This document shows, piece by piece, positions 55,062-63,033 of a DNA stretch of 64,000 nt. Origin of the DNA: UBA7672 sp041398245 (GTDB taxonomy: Bacteria > Pseudomonadota > Alphaproteobacteria > Caulobacterales > Hyphomonadaceae); assembly GCA_041398245.1 (NCBI GenBank), contig JAWKVC010000014.1:55079-119078 (forward strand), written 5' to 3'. The notes beneath the pieces were generated by a model. It was given only the letters and a program-made list of their open reading frames with translations. It ran no database searches and was not told the DNA's origin. Numbering within the stretch: the stretch's first letter is position 1; the number at the start of each line of letters is the position of its first letter. A program made the translations under genes and the position numbers.

Positions 55062-55905
55062 ATGCGGATAGCGGGCTTTCTCATCGCGTTGGCCATGGCG
55101 GCGCTTGCTCAGGGCGCGCCCTCGGTTGCGCAGACGGCGCCGATGACGCTCCAGCCCTATCGATTGCCCGGCATGTGCCTCACCCTCGCAGGGGCCGATG
55201 GCGCATCGGTCAGCATGCCCTGCAACGGGTCCGACGCGCAGGACTGCATCCTCCCCGGTCCCGAGGGCGGTCCGATCCGTCAGGGCGACACATGCCTCGC
55301 GCCGCGCGGGGAGGGCTATTACCCGCAGCTCTACGCTGAAACCTGCGATGGCTCGCCAGCCCAGACATGGACGATGGATGAGGAAGGCGCGCTGCGGAGC
55401 GCTGCGGGCCGCTGCCTTCTCCGCTTGGCGGCAGCGTGCGGGCGCCCCACGCACCGGCGAGCTCATCTATGGGGGCGAATGTCCGAAACTGGCCGACGCG
55501 CAGACATGGCGCGCGAAGTCTGTCGGCTCCACGAATGTGATCGAAGCCTCGCTCGAATCCGCCGTGCGCCCCGGCATGTGCATCGGCCACGACAGCCATC
55601 TCGGCCTCTATCCCTGTTCCGACGGCTACGGCCAGATCATTAGCTTCGATGAAAGCGCGCTCGGCCAGATGCGCATGAAGTCGAGCTGCTTTTCCGGCGG
55701 CTTTGCGTTCAGCGGACTGAGCCTGGCCGAATGCTGGGATCTGCCGGCGCAGCGCTGGGTGAAGCTGCCGGATGGATCCTTCGGCAACGAACTGGCCGAA
55801 TGCATCGAGGTCGTGAACGAGGGCGGCCGCGACGTGCTCCGTACCACGGTGTGCGGCGGCAAGCCCGAACAGCAGTGGATCGTCCGCAGGAAACCCGCGG
55901 AATAG
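55062..55905 (+). pseudogene. Cysteine-rich secreted protein (ricin-B-like?), frameshifted
   Basis: A signal peptide (MRIAGFLIALAMAALAQG) opens a protein that reads well to about GRCLLRL near 55425. The same protein resumes one frame over by about RTGELIYGGECPKLADAQTW and runs to KPEQQWIVRRKPAE at 55905. Regularly spaced cysteines and repeated Q-x-W motifs (AQTWTMDEEG; EQQWIVRR) suggest two or three ricin-B/beta-trefoil lectin units. The break lies between ~55420 and 55460 in a GC-rich tract. Total about 280 residues. Carbohydrate binding is inferred only from these motifs. Confidence 0.65.
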
Positions 55906-55974
55906 ACCGTCTTCGACGGGTTTGGTCTCGCACGTCAGCCGCGCTATATCTGCGGTCCTGCAAGGATGCTCCCC

Positions 55975-57396
55975 ATGGCTGACGATCACGGCGACCGTAT
56001 GTCCGCGTTCATCGCGCGCCTCACCGAGGCGCTGGGGCCGAAAGGCGTCTCCACCGACCCGCAGGAGATCGAACCGCACGTGCAGGACTGGCGCGGCCGC
56101 TGGACGGGTTCGACGCCGGTTCTGGTGAAGCCTGCATCGACCGAAGAAGTCGCGAAGGCGATGACGTTGTGCGCTGAATACGGCCTCGCCGTGAATCCGC
56201 AGGGCGGCAATTCCGGCATGGTCAATGGCTCCGTCCCGCAGGGCGAGGTGCTGATCTCGCTGAAACGCATGAACAAGGTCCGCGAGGTCGATGTTCTCAA
56301 CGACGCCATGACGCTGGAAGCCGGCGTCATCCTCACGCGCGCGCAGGAAATCGCCGAGGAAAACGGCCGGTTGTTCCCGCTGTCTCTCGGCGCTCAGGGC
56401 GTCGCCATGATCGGCGGCCTCATTTCAACCAATGCCGGCGGCGTGCAGGTGCTGCGCTATGGCATGATGCGTGATCTCGTGCTCGGCATCGAGGCCGTGC
56501 TGCCGGATGGCCGCGTGTGGAACGGCCTGCGCGGTCTGCGCAAGGACAATACCGGCTACGACCTCAAGCATCTCTTCATCGGCGCCGAAGGAACGCTCGG
56601 CGTCATCACGGCGGCGACGCTGAAACTCTTCCCGCGTCCGGCCGTGAAGGAAACCGCCTGGGTCACGGTCGAAAGCCCGGCGAAAGCCGTCGAACTGCTG
56701 GCGCTCGCCAAGCAGGCCAGCGGCGGCGCGGTCACAGCGTTCGAGATCGTGCCGAAGCTCGGCCTCGAACTGGTGCTGAAGCACATTCCCGATACGCGCG
56801 ATCCGCTGCCATCGTCACTGCCGTGGCGCATCCTGCTCGAACTGTCGCTGCCGCGGGAGGAGGGCGCGCGTGACCTCCTTGAGACGCTGCTCGGTGACGC
56901 GATCGAAAAGGGCGTCGCCGCCGACGCCGCCATCTGCGACACCGAAGCGCAGAAGGCGATGGTCTGGAAGATCCGCGAGAACATCGCCGTCGCCGAGCGT
57001 GCGCATGGCAAGGCGCTGAAACACGATGTTTCTGTGCCGGTCTCGCGTGTCGCAGAATTCATGGAGCGCGGCATCGCGCTGGCCGGCCAAATGGCGCCGG
57101 GCGCGGATGTCATCGCCTTCGGCCATGTCGGCGACGGCAACATCCATTTCAACATCACGCCGCCGCCCGGCGCGGATCAGGATCGCTTCGTCGACAAGGA
57201 CGGCCTTCCGGTCTCGAAAGCTGTTCACGACCTGATCGCCAGCCTGAACGGATCGATCTCGGCCGAGCACGGCATTGGCCGCCTCAAGCGCGACGAGCTG
57301 GCCTGGCGCAAGTCACCGGTCGAGATGGAGATGATGCGTGCGGTCAAGCGCGCGCTCGACCCTGACGGCCGCATGAACCCGGGCCGCGTGCTCTAG
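55975..57396 (+). CDS. FAD-linked 2-hydroxyacid dehydrogenase (GlcD/D2HGDH-like)
   Basis: 473 residues from ATG 55975 (an ATG at 55966 is in frame; AAGG at 55961 fits the later start). FAD-binding type 4 domain with NPQGGNSGMVNGSVPQGEV, LGAQGVAMIGGLISTNAGG and GAEGTLGVITAATLKLF, then the FAD-oxidase C domain with FGHVGDGNIHFNI (metal-binding His) and SISAEHGIGRLKRDEL, ending NPGRVL. Family members oxidise D-2-hydroxyglutarate, D-lactate or glycolate. A companion L-2-hydroxyacid-type enzyme lies at 27496-28623. Confidence 0.92.
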   Translation: MADDHGDRMSAFIARLTEALGPKGVSTDPQEIEPHVQDWRGRWTGSTPVLVKPASTEEVAKAMTLCAEYGLAVNPQGGNSGMVNGSVPQGEVLISLKRMNKVREVDVLNDAMTLEAGVILTRAQEIAEENGRLFPLSLGAQGVAMIGGLISTNAGGVQVLRYGMMRDLVLGIEAVLPDGRVWNGLRGLRKDNTGYDLKHLFIGAEGTLGVITAATLKLFPRPAVKETAWVTVESPAKAVELLALAKQASGGAVTAFEIVPKLGLELVLKHIPDTRDPLPSSLPWRILLELSLPREEGARDLLETLLGDAIEKGVAADAAICDTEAQKAMVWKIRENIAVAERAHGKALKHDVSVPVSRVAEFMERGIALAGQMAPGADVIAFGHVGDGNIHFNITPPPGADQDRFVDKDGLPVSKAVHDLIASLNGSISAEHGIGRLKRDELAWRKSPVEMEMMRAVKRALDPDGRMNPGRVL

Positions 57397-57902
57397 CCGC
57401 CTTCGGGCGGCGGCGGGTTCGTCCTGCGCTCCGAGCCGTTGAACGCATCGTTCTTGTGCCGGCGGCGATCCGGCCCAAAGAAGTGCTGCGTGCGGACGAA
57501 GGATCGCGGCGCGTTCACGATCGCGGCGACCTTCCGGTAGAGCTCTGTCGCTGTAACCGGCTTGGCGCAGAACTCCGTCGCGCCCGCATCGCGCGCCGCC
57601 ATCACTTTCGAACGCTCGGAATAGGCCGTCAGCATGATGATCGGAACGTAGGGCGCCGGGCTGTCCTCGGCTGTGCGCACCAGCGTCACGAACTCGATCC
57701 CGTTGAGCGGCTCCATCGCGATGTCGACGATCAGGAAATCCATCTGCGTCGCGCGCATGATCTCGAAGGCTTCGACGGCGTCATGCGCCTCCTGCACGTC
57801 CTTGATGCCGAAGCCTCGCAGGATCGTTTTGACGAGGTTGATCATGTGGTGGTTGTCGTCGACCACCAGCACCCGCAGGCGCTCCATTGCCGTGTTCACC
57901 AT
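57393..57902 (-). CDS. Single-domain response regulator with basic tail
   Basis: 169 residues from ATG 57902 (GTG 57911 and ATG 57887 are alternatives). Receiver with VLVVDDNHHM, phospho-acceptor Asp in FLIVDIAMEPLNGIEF, T in MLTAYSERS and K in FCAKPVT. After ~125 residues, a basic tail without an output domain (FFGPDRRRHKNDAF ... SERRTNPPP). Perhaps a CheY-like or scaffold regulator. Its promoter region carries the 16-bp motif shared with the globin-coupled chemoreceptor at nearly the same distance, which hints at a common regulon. Confidence 0.9.
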   Translation of the reverse strand: MVNTAMERLRVLVVDDNHHMINLVKTILRGFGIKDVQEAHDAVEAFEIMRATQMDFLIVDIAMEPLNGIEFVTLVRTAEDSPAPYVPIIMLTAYSERSKVMAARDAGATEFCAKPVTATELYRKVAAIVNAPRSFVRTQHFFGPDRRRHKNDAFNGSERRTNPPPPEGG

Positions 57903-57941
57903 CGTCGCCACCCATCAAGCAGAGACCAACCCTCCACCGCA

Positions 57942-57957
57942 TAGTGCTAAAAGCACA
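57942..57957 (-). promoter_or_regulatory. Third copy of shared 16-bp motif
   Basis: On the minus strand TGTGCTTTTAGCACTA, containing a perfect GTGCT-N3-AGCAC inverted repeat. It ends 39 nt before the response-regulator ATG, matching the 42 nt seen at the chemoreceptor gene. Confidence 0.5.
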
Positions 57958-58125
57958 TGATTACCGGCCGCCTAACCACGCGGCGCGACTTGCAACGTCA
58001 GCTTGCCGCATCACGCAACGTCTGCGTCGGGCATTTCGCTAGCAGGCAAACGAATCGTCAGGCCAAGACGCAATGCTGCCTTTAGCGCGCCGCCTGATCG
58101 CAACGTCCGCGACTGCCTGACCAGA

Positions 58126-58238
58126 CCCCACCTGTCCTCCCCACAAGTGGGGAGGGACCTTGCTTCGCGAACTTACCCCGCATCGAAGGACGGTGGCCCA
58201 TCCGGGTTCCTCCCCGTTTACGGTGAGGACAGGTGGGG
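58126..58238. repeat. REP/MITE-like inverted repeat element
   Basis: Outer arms CCCCACCTGTCCTC (58126-58139) and GAGGACAGGTGGGG (58225-58238) are exact reverse complements 85 bp apart. Just inside the left arm is a perfect palindrome CCTCCCCAC-AA-GTGGGGAGG (58136-58155). Such CCTCCCC/GGGGAGG palindromes recur as intergenic repeats in many alphaproteobacteria. Confidence 0.65.
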
Positions 58239-58552
58239 ACCTCTATCCCCGCGTTCCGGATTCGGCCGAACAGCGGGCTCGCGCTGAAAAATCTTTGCGT
58301 CCGTTCTCAAGTGCTTGCGCGGTTGCGGCTGTGGGACAGACGTCGCGTTGTCCCCGCCCCATCCAAGCTGAGTGATACTCCCCCCATCGCATCCGCAGGG
58401 AGGGCAGCCGATCACTGTCCAGCGGCGCGGGTGCGATGTGGTCGAGCGTGAGCCCGGGACTTCGGCTGGACAGCCAAAGCCCGCACGCAGCCGGCGCTAC
58501 AACGTCAGGGAGGTGAAAAATCTCCTGTTCGAGGCTGGCGAAGAACGATCAC

Positions 58553-58623
58553 GGGACGCGGGATGCAAGCGCATCCCACCATCTCCCGCACGGCCCATCC
58601 TCGCGCGGGCCATCCCGCGTCCC
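58553..58623. repeat. Second inverted repeat in the same spacer
   Basis: GGGACGCGGGA at 58553-58563 and its exact reverse complement TCCCGCGTCCC at 58613-58623, enclosing further GC-rich self-complementary sequence. Another small element, or a structured 3' region of the SPFH transcript. Confidence 0.5.
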
Positions 58624-58713
58624 CGGCCCTCCATTGCTTGAAGAGGGCAGAACGACAGCATCCCGGGCGGTTCTTACCGGCCCCGCAGCGAAGCTGCGCG
58701 CACTGAATTTCCG

Positions 58714-59748
58714 TCAGGATTCCTTGGCCGGCTCGGCCGGCTTCTGGCCCTTGGGCGCGCCAAGGTTGTAGTAGGCCGTCGCCGGATCGACCGGTTTGGC
58801 GACCGGCGAGTCCGGTCCGCCAACAGCCGGGGCAGGGGCCGCCGCGGCGGACTCGGCCGGCTTCATGATGTTCGCGCCATTGCGGGCGCGCTCCACCGTC
58901 CGCTCCGAAAGGCCGAGTTCCGACGCGGTGAAGGCGACGAGACCGCCCGACTTGCACAGCATCTGCACGATGTTCTGGCGCGTCTGCAGCTCCAGCATCC
59001 GCATCAGTACTTCAACCGTGGCGGGGTTGGCCTTCTCCAGCATGTCGACAAGGTCGTCGAGATGCTCATTGTCATAGGCCATCGGCCCGTTGGTCGGGTC
59101 CTTGTTGATCGCCTTGGCCGGACGCTCGAACGAGAACATCGCCTCATAGATCTTGAGGCCCAGCGGCATGCCGGTCGGCTGCGAGCCTTCCGGCGGCTCC
59201 TCGATGTCCTGCAGCTCGCGCAGCACGCGGTGCTCGATCTCGCGCTGGTGCTTGAAGACGTCCTGGTCCTCGAACTCACTGATGGCGTTGTCGAACAGGT
59301 TCTCGATGCGCGTCGCAAGCGTGGTGCCGAACGACTCCATCTGCGTCGGAATCTGGATGCGGTCGATGTCGAGATGGAAGGCGACCTTGGCCTTGATCAG
59401 AAGCTGACGCTTGTCCGTCGTCGTGGTCAGGAAGGGGCGCGGCGCGCAGGTATGCACGCGCAGCGAAATCTCGCCGGTCCGGCGGTTCACCAGCGACTTC
59501 TCGAAATAGTTGCCCGAGGCGTCGGCTGTCGTGAATTTCAGGTCAGGCGCGTGCTTGTCGCGCAGCACCTTGATCCGCGGATCCCAGATGGTCATCGGCG
59601 CGCGCAGGGCGCCGTAGAAATCGCCATCCTTGGTCGTGATGAAGGTCGAATGCGCGCCGGCGTCATAGGTGCGCGCCGCACGATAGACGAGGAAGATGAG
59701 AAGCAGCCCAACCAGGACCGCGGCAACGATCGCGACGATCTCAAGCAT
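58714..59748 (-). CDS. SPFH/Band-7-like membrane protein
   Basis: 344 residues from ATG 59748. One N-terminal TM helix (~3-24, EIVAIVAAVLVGLLLIFLVY), then an SPFH-like domain (~30-170: TFITTKDGDFYGALRAPMTI; RTGEISLRVHTCAPRPFLTT), helices with a charged DQDVFKHQREIEHRVLRELQ stretch, and a Pro/Ala tail (~295-344). Membrane microdomain scaffold is the likely role; not closely similar to the SPFH protein in the kinase operon. Partner genes are not evident; the gene upstream is a lipoprotein. Confidence 0.78.
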   Translation of the reverse strand: MLEIVAIVAAVLVGLLLIFLVYRAARTYDAGAHSTFITTKDGDFYGALRAPMTIWDPRIKVLRDKHAPDLKFTTADASGNYFEKSLVNRRTGEISLRVHTCAPRPFLTTTTDKRQLLIKAKVAFHLDIDRIQIPTQMESFGTTLATRIENLFDNAISEFEDQDVFKHQREIEHRVLRELQDIEEPPEGSQPTGMPLGLKIYEAMFSFERPAKAINKDPTNGPMAYDNEHLDDLVDMLEKANPATVEVLMRMLELQTRQNIVQMLCKSGGLVAFTASELGLSERTVERARNGANIMKPAESAAAAPAPAVGGPDSPVAKPVDPATAYYNLGAPKGQKPAEPAKES

Positions 59749-59943
59749 TTTCCAGGTCCCACGCCACACGCCGCCCCAGCAGCCGGCGAAGACTATCTCC
59801 CCGGCCGGACACGGACAATCGCAAAACTGGCCCAAGTCTTGGGACTTGTGCAACGAATTCTAGCATCAGCCGAGTTTTGACTGTGCGGCGCCCGTTGCGC
59901 GGTCGGGTTTACCAAGCTGACGAAGTATCTGTGACAGCTGGAC

Positions 59944-61083
59944 TTAGTTGGGAGCCGGGTTGGGAGCCGGCGCCGGTTCGGGCGTATCCGGCACGTCCCC
60001 CTCCGGCTCAAGATCCCACCAGTCATCGCCGCCGTCGGCCGGGCCCATAAAGAGGCTGTCATACTCACTGACGTCGACGCCCATCGCCGCCAGCGCCTCA
60101 TAGGCCCGGTAGTCCTGAGCGGCGACCAGCGCCTCGCGGTAGAGCGTCTTGGCCAGCTCGACATCCGTAGCCCCGCCCAGACCTTTGCGCAGCATGTCAG
60201 CAAGGCCGATGCGGCTTTCGACAGCGCTGTTCAGCGACATCATCTGCGCCTCATACCGGGCGTAGACGTCCGGGTCCTCGAGCGAGGAGAAATCCGGTTG
60301 CGGTACGGCTTCCGCCTTTGTCGATGACACGACGAGTTCGAGAATTTTCCGCGCGTGCTTGTCGACCGCGGCGTCGACGCCGGCATGCATCGACATCAGC
60401 GTTCCGATCTGCACCATCACATCCAGCGGCGCCGCCCTGGCGACCTCGACCAGCATCGCCGCGCCCTCGCGCACTTCTCCCGGCGTCGCCGCCCCGCCGA
60501 ACGCGCCCATCATCCCGTCCATCCCGTCCATGCCGCTCGCCTGCGACAGCAGCGTCGTGCCCAGCGCGAAGGCCGCATCCTTGTTGGCCGGCGCCTGCGA
60601 CCGGAACCAGGCCAGCGCATCGACCTTCTGCTGAAGCGAGCCAACCGAGATGTTCGTCATCTCGATCGCCAGCTTCGCCGTGGGATCGCCCTTGTCGGCG
60701 AGCCCGACCAGGCTGTCGATGTCATCGCCCTCATTCATCAGCATGGCTGCTGTGTGGCCCTCACTGGCCAACGCCATCAGGATCGCTTCGAAGTCGGCGT
60801 CGTCGGGCAGGCCGGGCGGCGGGCCGCCCGTGAACATGGCCGAACGTTCCATCAGATGTCCGGGCGCGGCGAGCCAGTCGAGATAGGACGCGACATACGC
60901 TTTCGCGTCGCCGCCCGGCGCGAACCTGGGCTCGCTCGCAAGGATCTCCTCCATGGGAATGATCCTGAACGTCACGGACTCGGCGAGGATGGCCTCGGGG
61001 ATACGTGTGGCCGCCGGCGGCGGCGTGCTCGCGCAAGCGCCAAGGATGACCGCCGACAGGCCGGCGAGAAGAAAGGCTTTCAC
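59944..61083 (-). CDS. Helical-repeat lipoprotein, unknown function
   Basis: 379 residues. Signal peptide with lipobox LGAC (MKAFLLAGLSAVILGAC). The mature part is mostly short helices and includes Sel1-like wording (GLADKGDPTAKLAIEMT) and a Met/Gly stretch (SGMDGMDGMMGAFGG), ending in a Pro-rich acidic tail (DVPDTPEPAPAPNPAPN). No family recognised. It follows flhG by 108 nt on the same strand. Confidence 0.75.
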   Translation of the reverse strand: MKAFLLAGLSAVILGACASTPPPAATRIPEAILAESVTFRIIPMEEILASEPRFAPGGDAKAYVASYLDWLAAPGHLMERSAMFTGGPPPGLPDDADFEAILMALASEGHTAAMLMNEGDDIDSLVGLADKGDPTAKLAIEMTNISVGSLQQKVDALAWFRSQAPANKDAAFALGTTLLSQASGMDGMDGMMGAFGGAATPGEVREGAAMLVEVARAAPLDVMVQIGTLMSMHAGVDAAVDKHARKILELVVSSTKAEAVPQPDFSSLEDPDVYARYEAQMMSLNSAVESRIGLADMLRKGLGGATDVELAKTLYREALVAAQDYRAYEALAAMGVDVSEYDSLFMGPADGGDDWWDLEPEGDVPDTPEPAPAPNPAPN

Positions 61084-61191
61084 GATGTGTCCCCGTGGCG
61101 CGCCGCCGGATGCGGCATGCCTGCAGCATGTCTAGACGGCGCTGCTGCGCTGTCCATATGCAGGGCTGTAATGCCGGCGCGTCAGTGCAGG

Positions 61192-62034
61192 TCAGGCGCT
61201 CTGGGCGATGCCCTCTGCGCCGCCGCGAACCAGGGCTTCGGCGATCTGCTGCGCATCGAGCGCGGCCTGGGCCTGCGGATCGATGGAGACGATCGTCTTC
61301 TGCTGGCGGATCGCCTCGCGGACCTTGAGGTCGCGCAGGATGATGCCGGCCAGCGGCGGACGGAAGCCAAGGAAGGTCTGCGACGCGCGCGCCAGAGCCT
61401 CATAGGTGCGGCGACCGGCGACGCGGGTGTCGGCCATGTTGACCGCGATCCAGGGCTGGACCGACGGCGCATAGCCGCGCAGCACCTTAATGAAGGCATA
61501 GGCGTCCGTCATCGAGGTCGGCTCGTCATTGGCGACGATCAGGCAGCGGTCGCAGGCGCGCGCAAGGCGCATCACATTGTCTTCGATGCCCGCGCCGAGA
61601 TCGACCAGCACGGTATCGTACTGCAGCGCCAGCGCCGTCAGCGACGCGGCCAGGCGCGAAGCCTCTTCCGCGGGCAGGCCGGCAAGCGCGCCCGAGCCCG
61701 AGCGGCCGGGCAGCACGTCGAAACCGATTTCCGATCCGGCGCCGCCATTGACCTTGCAGACCGCGTCTTCGAGTTCGACCCAGCCGGCGATCACCGCCGC
61801 GAGGTCTGTCTCAGGCGCGATGCCAAGCTGCACGTCGACGTTGGCGAGCCCGAGGTCGCCATCGACCAGCAGCGTGCGGCGGCCCATGCGAGCGAACGAC
61901 GCGGCAAGCGTCGTGGAAAGCCATGTCTTGCCGACGCCGCCCTTGCCGGACGCGACGGCGATCACGGATGCGGGGGCGACCCGGGAACGGCCACCGCCTT
62001 TGGATTCTGTCTTTCGCGATCCGAAGTTCATCAT
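61192..62034 (-). CDS. flhG: FlhG/FleN-type MinD-like ATPase
   Basis: 280 residues from ATG 62034; GTG 62037 and ATG 62031 are possible, but 62034 fits best with an AAGGAG site. Deviant Walker A IAVASGKGGVGKTWLSTTLA, LLVDGDLGLANVDVQLGI and VLVDLGAGIEDNVMR identify the MinD/FlhG family. FlhG controls flagellar number and placement by antagonising FlhF. Its start overlaps the flhF stop (TGATG), so the two are translationally coupled. Confidence 0.9.
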   Translation of the reverse strand: MMNFGSRKTESKGGGRSRVAPASVIAVASGKGGVGKTWLSTTLAASFARMGRRTLLVDGDLGLANVDVQLGIAPETDLAAVIAGWVELEDAVCKVNGGAGSEIGFDVLPGRSGSGALAGLPAEEASRLAASLTALALQYDTVLVDLGAGIEDNVMRLARACDRCLIVANDEPTSMTDAYAFIKVLRGYAPSVQPWIAVNMADTRVAGRRTYEALARASQTFLGFRPPLAGIILRDLKVREAIRQQKTIVSIDPQAQAALDAQQIAEALVRGGAEGIAQSA

Positions 62035-63011
62035 CACGCGGCTCCTTTGAGCAGTTCCGTTTCGGCCGTCCCGGTCACAAACAACCGGGCGATTCGCGTA
62101 GCCGAAGCGGGCGCCAGTCCGCCGCCTACACTAGACGACAGGCTTAGTTGCGCGATGCTTAACCGCGCGGAAGAAATTGCTGCGATTGCACCGCCGCGAC
62201 GACGAACCGCGTCGATGCGGGTAAGGATGACACGACGGCAACCTGCCTGTGCGAAGGCGCGGGCGTTGTCTTCGAGTTCCATCGGATTGCCGTCAGCCGC
62301 CAGCACCAGCACCGGCTCGACATTCATGTAGGAAATCAAGTCGCTGCATCGCTTCATGTCGGCTTCGTCGAGCGGATTGAAGGACGGGCAATCGATGACA
62401 AGTCGATGACCGCGTTCATCCGCGTCACGCACCAGCCTGATCAGGTGGTCGGGCGACAGCGCAAAGGTTACCGAGGGCTTAAGCATTAACGCCGCAAGGC
62501 GCGCCACCTGGCCCGACGCATCGAAGTCCGCCGCCACCGGTTCCAGCGGATGTTTCCGGTCCGACAGGAAGCGCGCGATCTTCGCCGTCGCCGTCGTCTT
62601 GCCCGATCCGGGCGGTCCGACCAGCATCAGCGACTTCTCGGGACGCGGGTTCAGCGGGTTGAACGTCAGCAACCCTTCGATGCCTGCGGCGAGGGCGGCG
62701 TGCTGTTCCATCCCGGCGCCAAGCCGCGCACTGGCCTCCGACACCATGTGGACGAAGCCGTCCGGCGCGCCATGCCAGCGCAGGGTGGAAGAGAGCTGCG
62801 AGCGCGTCTCGTCATACATCGGCCGGACTTCGGCGAATTTCGGCGTGGCGAACTTGTGACCGAAGGTTCGCTCCACGGCGGCGCGGATTTCGAAATAGCC
62901 GTCATCCTCCCGCTCGCGCGATGACAGGATCACGGCATCCGGGCCCATTTCGGCGCGGACCATCGCCATGGCCTCTTCTTCACTTCGGCCCACGAACATC
63001 TTCATCTTCAT
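62034..63011 (-). CDS. flhF: FlhF SRP-like GTPase
   Basis: 325 residues from ATG 63011, set by AAGGAG 7 nt upstream; the frame extends to 63134 but that part is antisense-like and overlaps flhA. N-terminal B domain (MKMKMFVGRSEEEAMAMVRA ... MGPDAVILSSRE), then the NG GTPase domain with P-loop LMLVGPPGSGKTTATAKIAR. The family's DTAGR motif reads VIDCPSFNPL here, so G3 is altered, and the NKxD-like motif is VILTRID. FlhF places the flagellum at the pole. Shorter than E. coli-type FlhF proteins because of a trimmed B domain. Confidence 0.88.
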   Translation of the reverse strand: MKMKMFVGRSEEEAMAMVRAEMGPDAVILSSREREDDGYFEIRAAVERTFGHKFATPKFAEVRPMYDETRSQLSSTLRWHGAPDGFVHMVSEASARLGAGMEQHAALAAGIEGLLTFNPLNPRPEKSLMLVGPPGSGKTTATAKIARFLSDRKHPLEPVAADFDASGQVARLAALMLKPSVTFALSPDHLIRLVRDADERGHRLVIDCPSFNPLDEADMKRCSDLISYMNVEPVLVLAADGNPMELEDNARAFAQAGCRRVILTRIDAVRRRGGAIAAISSARLSIAQLSLSSSVGGGLAPASATRIARLFVTGTAETELLKGAA

Positions 63012-63033
63012 GGTGGGGCTCCTTGGTACGCGC

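Larger units (their letters stand above)
57961..58713. other. Gene-free, repeat-rich spacer (~750 nt)
   Basis: No frame here resembles a protein; open frames are short and rich in Arg/Pro/Ser, typical of non-coding GC-rich DNA. It holds several inverted repeats, listed separately, and lies between a divergent-facing response regulator and the 3' end of the second SPFH gene. Possibly a nest of REP-like elements. Confidence 0.6.

Noticed and set aside
58003..58641. Short open frames in the repeat-rich spacer
   Set aside because: Arg/Ser/Pro-rich, overlapping in several frames, no conserved motif or ribosome site.
60355..62331. 658-codon plus-strand frame opposite the lipoprotein and flhG
   Set aside because: Spans two genes and their spacer on the other strand; clearly a GC-driven open frame.
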